A stretch of 7,112 bases of DNA from Sphingomonas sp. (GTDB lineage Bacteria > Pseudomonadota > Alphaproteobacteria > Sphingomonadales > Sphingomonadaceae). Below are positions 5,875 to 7,112 of this stretch, one piece after another (the stretch's first letter is position 1; every line of letters starts with the position of its first letter). The notes below the pieces were generated by a model. That model was not told where the DNA came from. It saw only the letters and a program-made list of their open reading frames with translations, and ran no database searches. The stretch lies in the NCBI GenBank assembly GCA_019747165.1, contig JAIERC010000282.1, positions 1 through 7,112 on the forward strand, written 5' to 3'. Position numbers and translations under genes: made by a program.

Positions 5875-6651
5875 TCAGGCCGCGATAGCCGGCTCGCCGC
5901 CCTTGGATTGGCTGAGGTAAGAGGCCATCGCCCCCAGTTCACGTTGCGCCTTAAGATAGGCGACCGGCTTACTCAGGCCGAGCCGTGCACGGGCGGCCTC
6001 GATCGGCTCGTGCAGCAATTGCTCATAATCCTCACCCGCCAGCCATTTCGCCTTGCGGCCGCGGACATAGCCTTCCCACACCGCTTTCGCGAACAGCAAA
6101 TTGCCGGTCACGCTGATGCTCTTCAGCGCGGCGGCTGCGCCGATAAACGCCCAGCCAAGCCCGCCAACCTGCGCATAGGAAAAGGCGACCAACGCGCCCT
6201 CGCCAAGCGATTCATCAGCCTTATAGCCATTTAGCACATGCCAAATGTCATGCGTGTCGCGCACGCGGCGACCGAACCAGGCATAGGGGTGGAGCATATC
6301 ATCTTCGCTGATCACGCGGCTCACTTCGACCAGCCCGTCCGCAGAATAGCCGGTAGACGCCAGAAAATCGCGATAGGCGGCACCGACCGTGCCGGGGGCA
6401 AACTGCGCGACATAGGCAGGCTCTGCAAATTTGCGCGCGAGCTCGACGCGCTCATAGGCCATGCGACCGCCCTCTGCTGTCGCGATAAAGCGCGCATAAT
6501 TCATCGGCGCATTGCCGACATTGAGCGCACGCATGATGAGGAACACCTGCGTCGTGTCATCGCCATTGTTGAGCAGCTTGCGGATCGCCGCAAACGCCGT
6601 CTTCCAGTCGCGACGCCCGGTCGTGCCGGGGAAAGGGGGGAGCTTGGCCAT
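5875..6651 (-). CDS. COQ4-family ubiquinone biosynthesis protein
   Basis: A 258-residue protein of the COQ4 family, which acts in coenzyme Q synthesis; eukaryotic COQ4 has been linked to C1 oxidative decarboxylation of the quinone head group and to the CoQ complex. The metal-binding signature is clear: RDTHDIWHVLNGY (131-143) with His134, Asp135, His138 and downstream Glu151, followed by EGALVAFSYAQVGGLGWAFI (151-170). The histidine-to-glutamate spacing is 12 residues rather than the 11 I expect from human COQ4. A GTG at 6670-6672 would add seven residues, but I prefer the ATG at 6649-6651: it has AAGGA eight bases upstream, and the predicted transcription start near 6671 would leave the GTG without a leader. 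It is followed by recF after 94 bp. The substrate in this organism is inferred from the family. Confidence 0.88.
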   Translation of the reverse strand: MAKLPPFPGTTGRRDWKTAFAAIRKLLNNGDDTTQVFLIMRALNVGNAPMNYARFIATAEGGRMAYERVELARKFAEPAYVAQFAPGTVGAAYRDFLASTGYSADGLVEVSRVISEDDMLHPYAWFGRRVRDTHDIWHVLNGYKADESLGEGALVAFSYAQVGGLGWAFIGAAAALKSISVTGNLLFAKAVWEGYVRGRKAKWLAGEDYEQLLHEPIEAARARLGLSKPVAYLKAQRELGAMASYLSQSKGGEPAIAA

Positions 6652-6677
6652 AGAATCGATCCTTACTGACACCTGTG

Positions 6678-6706
6678 TTAATAATTCATCGACATCGAGC
6701 GGTCAA
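6678..6706 (-). promoter_or_regulatory. Sigma70-type promoter of the COQ4-family gene
   Basis: Read on the minus strand, TTGACC (6706-6701, five of six -35 consensus bases) and TATTAA (6683-6678, four of six -10 bases) are separated by exactly 17 bp. The predicted start near 6671 gives a leader of about 20 nt before the ATG at 6651, with AAGGA inside it. This supports the ATG over the upstream GTG. Confidence 0.55.
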
Positions 6707-6796
6707 GCGGCCCCCTTGGGACGGCGGCCAAGGCACGCAATGGTATCATCCACTGGGCACCAAATCGCCTCAAGCGACCGCGATAGGGATACCAAG

Positions 6797-6814
6797 AGAC
6801 AAGAACTCTTGACA
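6797..6814. promoter_or_regulatory. Degenerate copy of the XRE operator palindrome
   Basis: AGACAAGAACTCTTGACA matches the central 18 bp of the perfect palindrome at 6828-6847 at 15 of 18 positions. Their centres are 32 bp apart, about three helical turns, so both would face the same side. It contains TTGACA (6809-6814), an exact -35 consensus on the plus strand, but I see no good -10 at 16-18 bp beyond it. Confidence 0.65.
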
Positions 6815-6827
6815 TCGTGAGTCAGAA

Positions 6828-6847
6828 ATGACAAGAGCTCTTGTCAT
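6828..6847. promoter_or_regulatory. Perfect 20-bp palindrome, probable operator of the XRE regulator
   Basis: ATGACAAGAGCTCTTGTCAT is perfectly self-complementary over 20 bp and ends 53 bp before the XRE start codon. Length, symmetry and position fit an operator for a dimeric helix-turn-helix protein. With the weaker copy at 6797-6814 it suggests cooperative autoregulation. That the XRE protein is the binder is inferred. The COQ4-family promoter lies more than 90 bp away, so effects on that gene are uncertain. Confidence 0.75.
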
Positions 6848-6900
6848 ATGGTCATGCACACCTTCCGGATTCGCACCACTTGGCCGGAGTGCTGCTGATC

Positions 6901-7112
6901 ATGGAAAATCGTCTGCGCGTGTTGCGGGCCGAAGCCGGGATGAGTCAGGCCGATCTGGCGATCCGGTTGGGCGTGTCACGCCAGACGATCAACGCGGTTG
7001 AAACCAACAAATATGATCCGAGCCTGCCGCTCGCGCTCAGAATGTCCAAAGTTTTTGGAGTGCCTGTCGATGCCATCTTCCTCGACGATTGGAGCCCCGA
7101 TGAACGGTCCTG
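6901..7112 (+). CDS. Small XRE/Cro-type helix-turn-helix regulator (reaches the right edge)
   Basis: Seventy residues are visible: a single HTH_3 domain of the YozG-like small regulator type. The helix-turn-helix is SQADLAIRLGVSRQTINAVE (15-34), followed by the family block TNKYDPSLPLALRMSKVFGV (35-54) and a short acidic tail, IFLDDWSPDER (59-69). Members are usually 65-80 residues. The window ends in TG directly after codon 70, so a TGA stop at 7111-7113 is likely if the next base is A. I chose the ATG at 6901; GGAG at 6886-6889 is eleven bases upstream, rather far, and an in-frame GTG at 6889 is possible but less likely. A second candidate start in another frame at 7100 has GGAG five bases upstream, suggesting an overlapping downstream partner. 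The palindromes at 6797-6847 suggest autoregulation. Confidence 0.9.
   Translation, partial: MENRLRVLRAEAGMSQADLAIRLGVSRQTINAVETNKYDPSLPLALRMSKVFGVPVDAIFLDDWSPDERS

Noticed and set aside
6652..6672. GTG start at 6672 for the COQ4-family protein
   Set aside because: The predicted transcription start lies at about 6671, and AAGGA is well placed only for the ATG at 6651.
6714..6733. CCTTGG/CCAAGG inverted repeat with an 8-base loop upstream of the COQ4 promoter
   Set aside because: Six base pairs in GC-rich DNA is common by chance, there is no T tract, and it has no clear relation to either divergent gene.
6741..6795. TGGTATC and GATACCA seven-base inverted repeat 41 bp apart
   Set aside because: Short arms with a long spacer are expected by chance, and nothing else supports a function.

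Overview
The window reads as ordinary chromosomal DNA from a GC-rich alphaproteobacterium, most likely a sphingomonad. This rests on base composition, the close fit of the GyrB N-terminus to alphaproteobacterial GyrB, a Coq4-type ubiquinone protein and a 531-residue isocitrate lyase. The taxon is an inference; no rRNA or other decisive marker is present. I see no phage, transposon, CRISPR array, tRNA or rRNA gene.

Layout, left to right. (1) 1-1130, minus: the N-terminal 376 residues of DNA gyrase subunit B (gyrB), running off the left edge. (2) 1131-1252: a divergent control region with a perfect 13-bp inverted repeat made of two GATATC-centred sites. (3) 1253-2823, plus: a two-gene operon with a 4-bp ATGA overlap, encoding a Tat-signal nitroreductase/Acg-family protein and a MarR-family repressor. 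The repressor is the obvious candidate to bind the upstream repeat. (4) 2824-2991: a convergent 3' region with several hairpins, including a terminator-like one best formed in RNA from the minus strand, and two degenerate copies of the last codons of aceA. (5) 2992-4587, minus: isocitrate lyase (aceA). (6) 4588-4715: aceA leader region with a helically phased CAAAAAC direct repeat. (7) 4716-5780, minus: recF. (8) 5875-6651, minus: a COQ4-family ubiquinone biosynthesis protein with a recognisable promoter. (9) 6652-6900: a second divergent control region with a perfect 20-bp palindrome and a degenerate copy 32 bp away. (10) 6901-right edge, plus: a small XRE-family regulator, probably translationally linked to a further gene starting at the very edge.

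Functionally, the minus strand carries housekeeping genes: DNA topology (gyrB), recombinational repair (recF), the glyoxylate shunt (aceA) and quinone synthesis (coq4-like). The two plus-strand units are small self-contained regulatory modules, each with its own palindromic operators. recF and gyrB, neighbours in many bacteria, are here on the same strand but separated by about 3.6 kb holding aceA and the nitroreductase/MarR pair. The most noteworthy features are the two operator/regulator pairs and the duplicated 3' end of aceA. I do not see a clearly novel multi-gene system.
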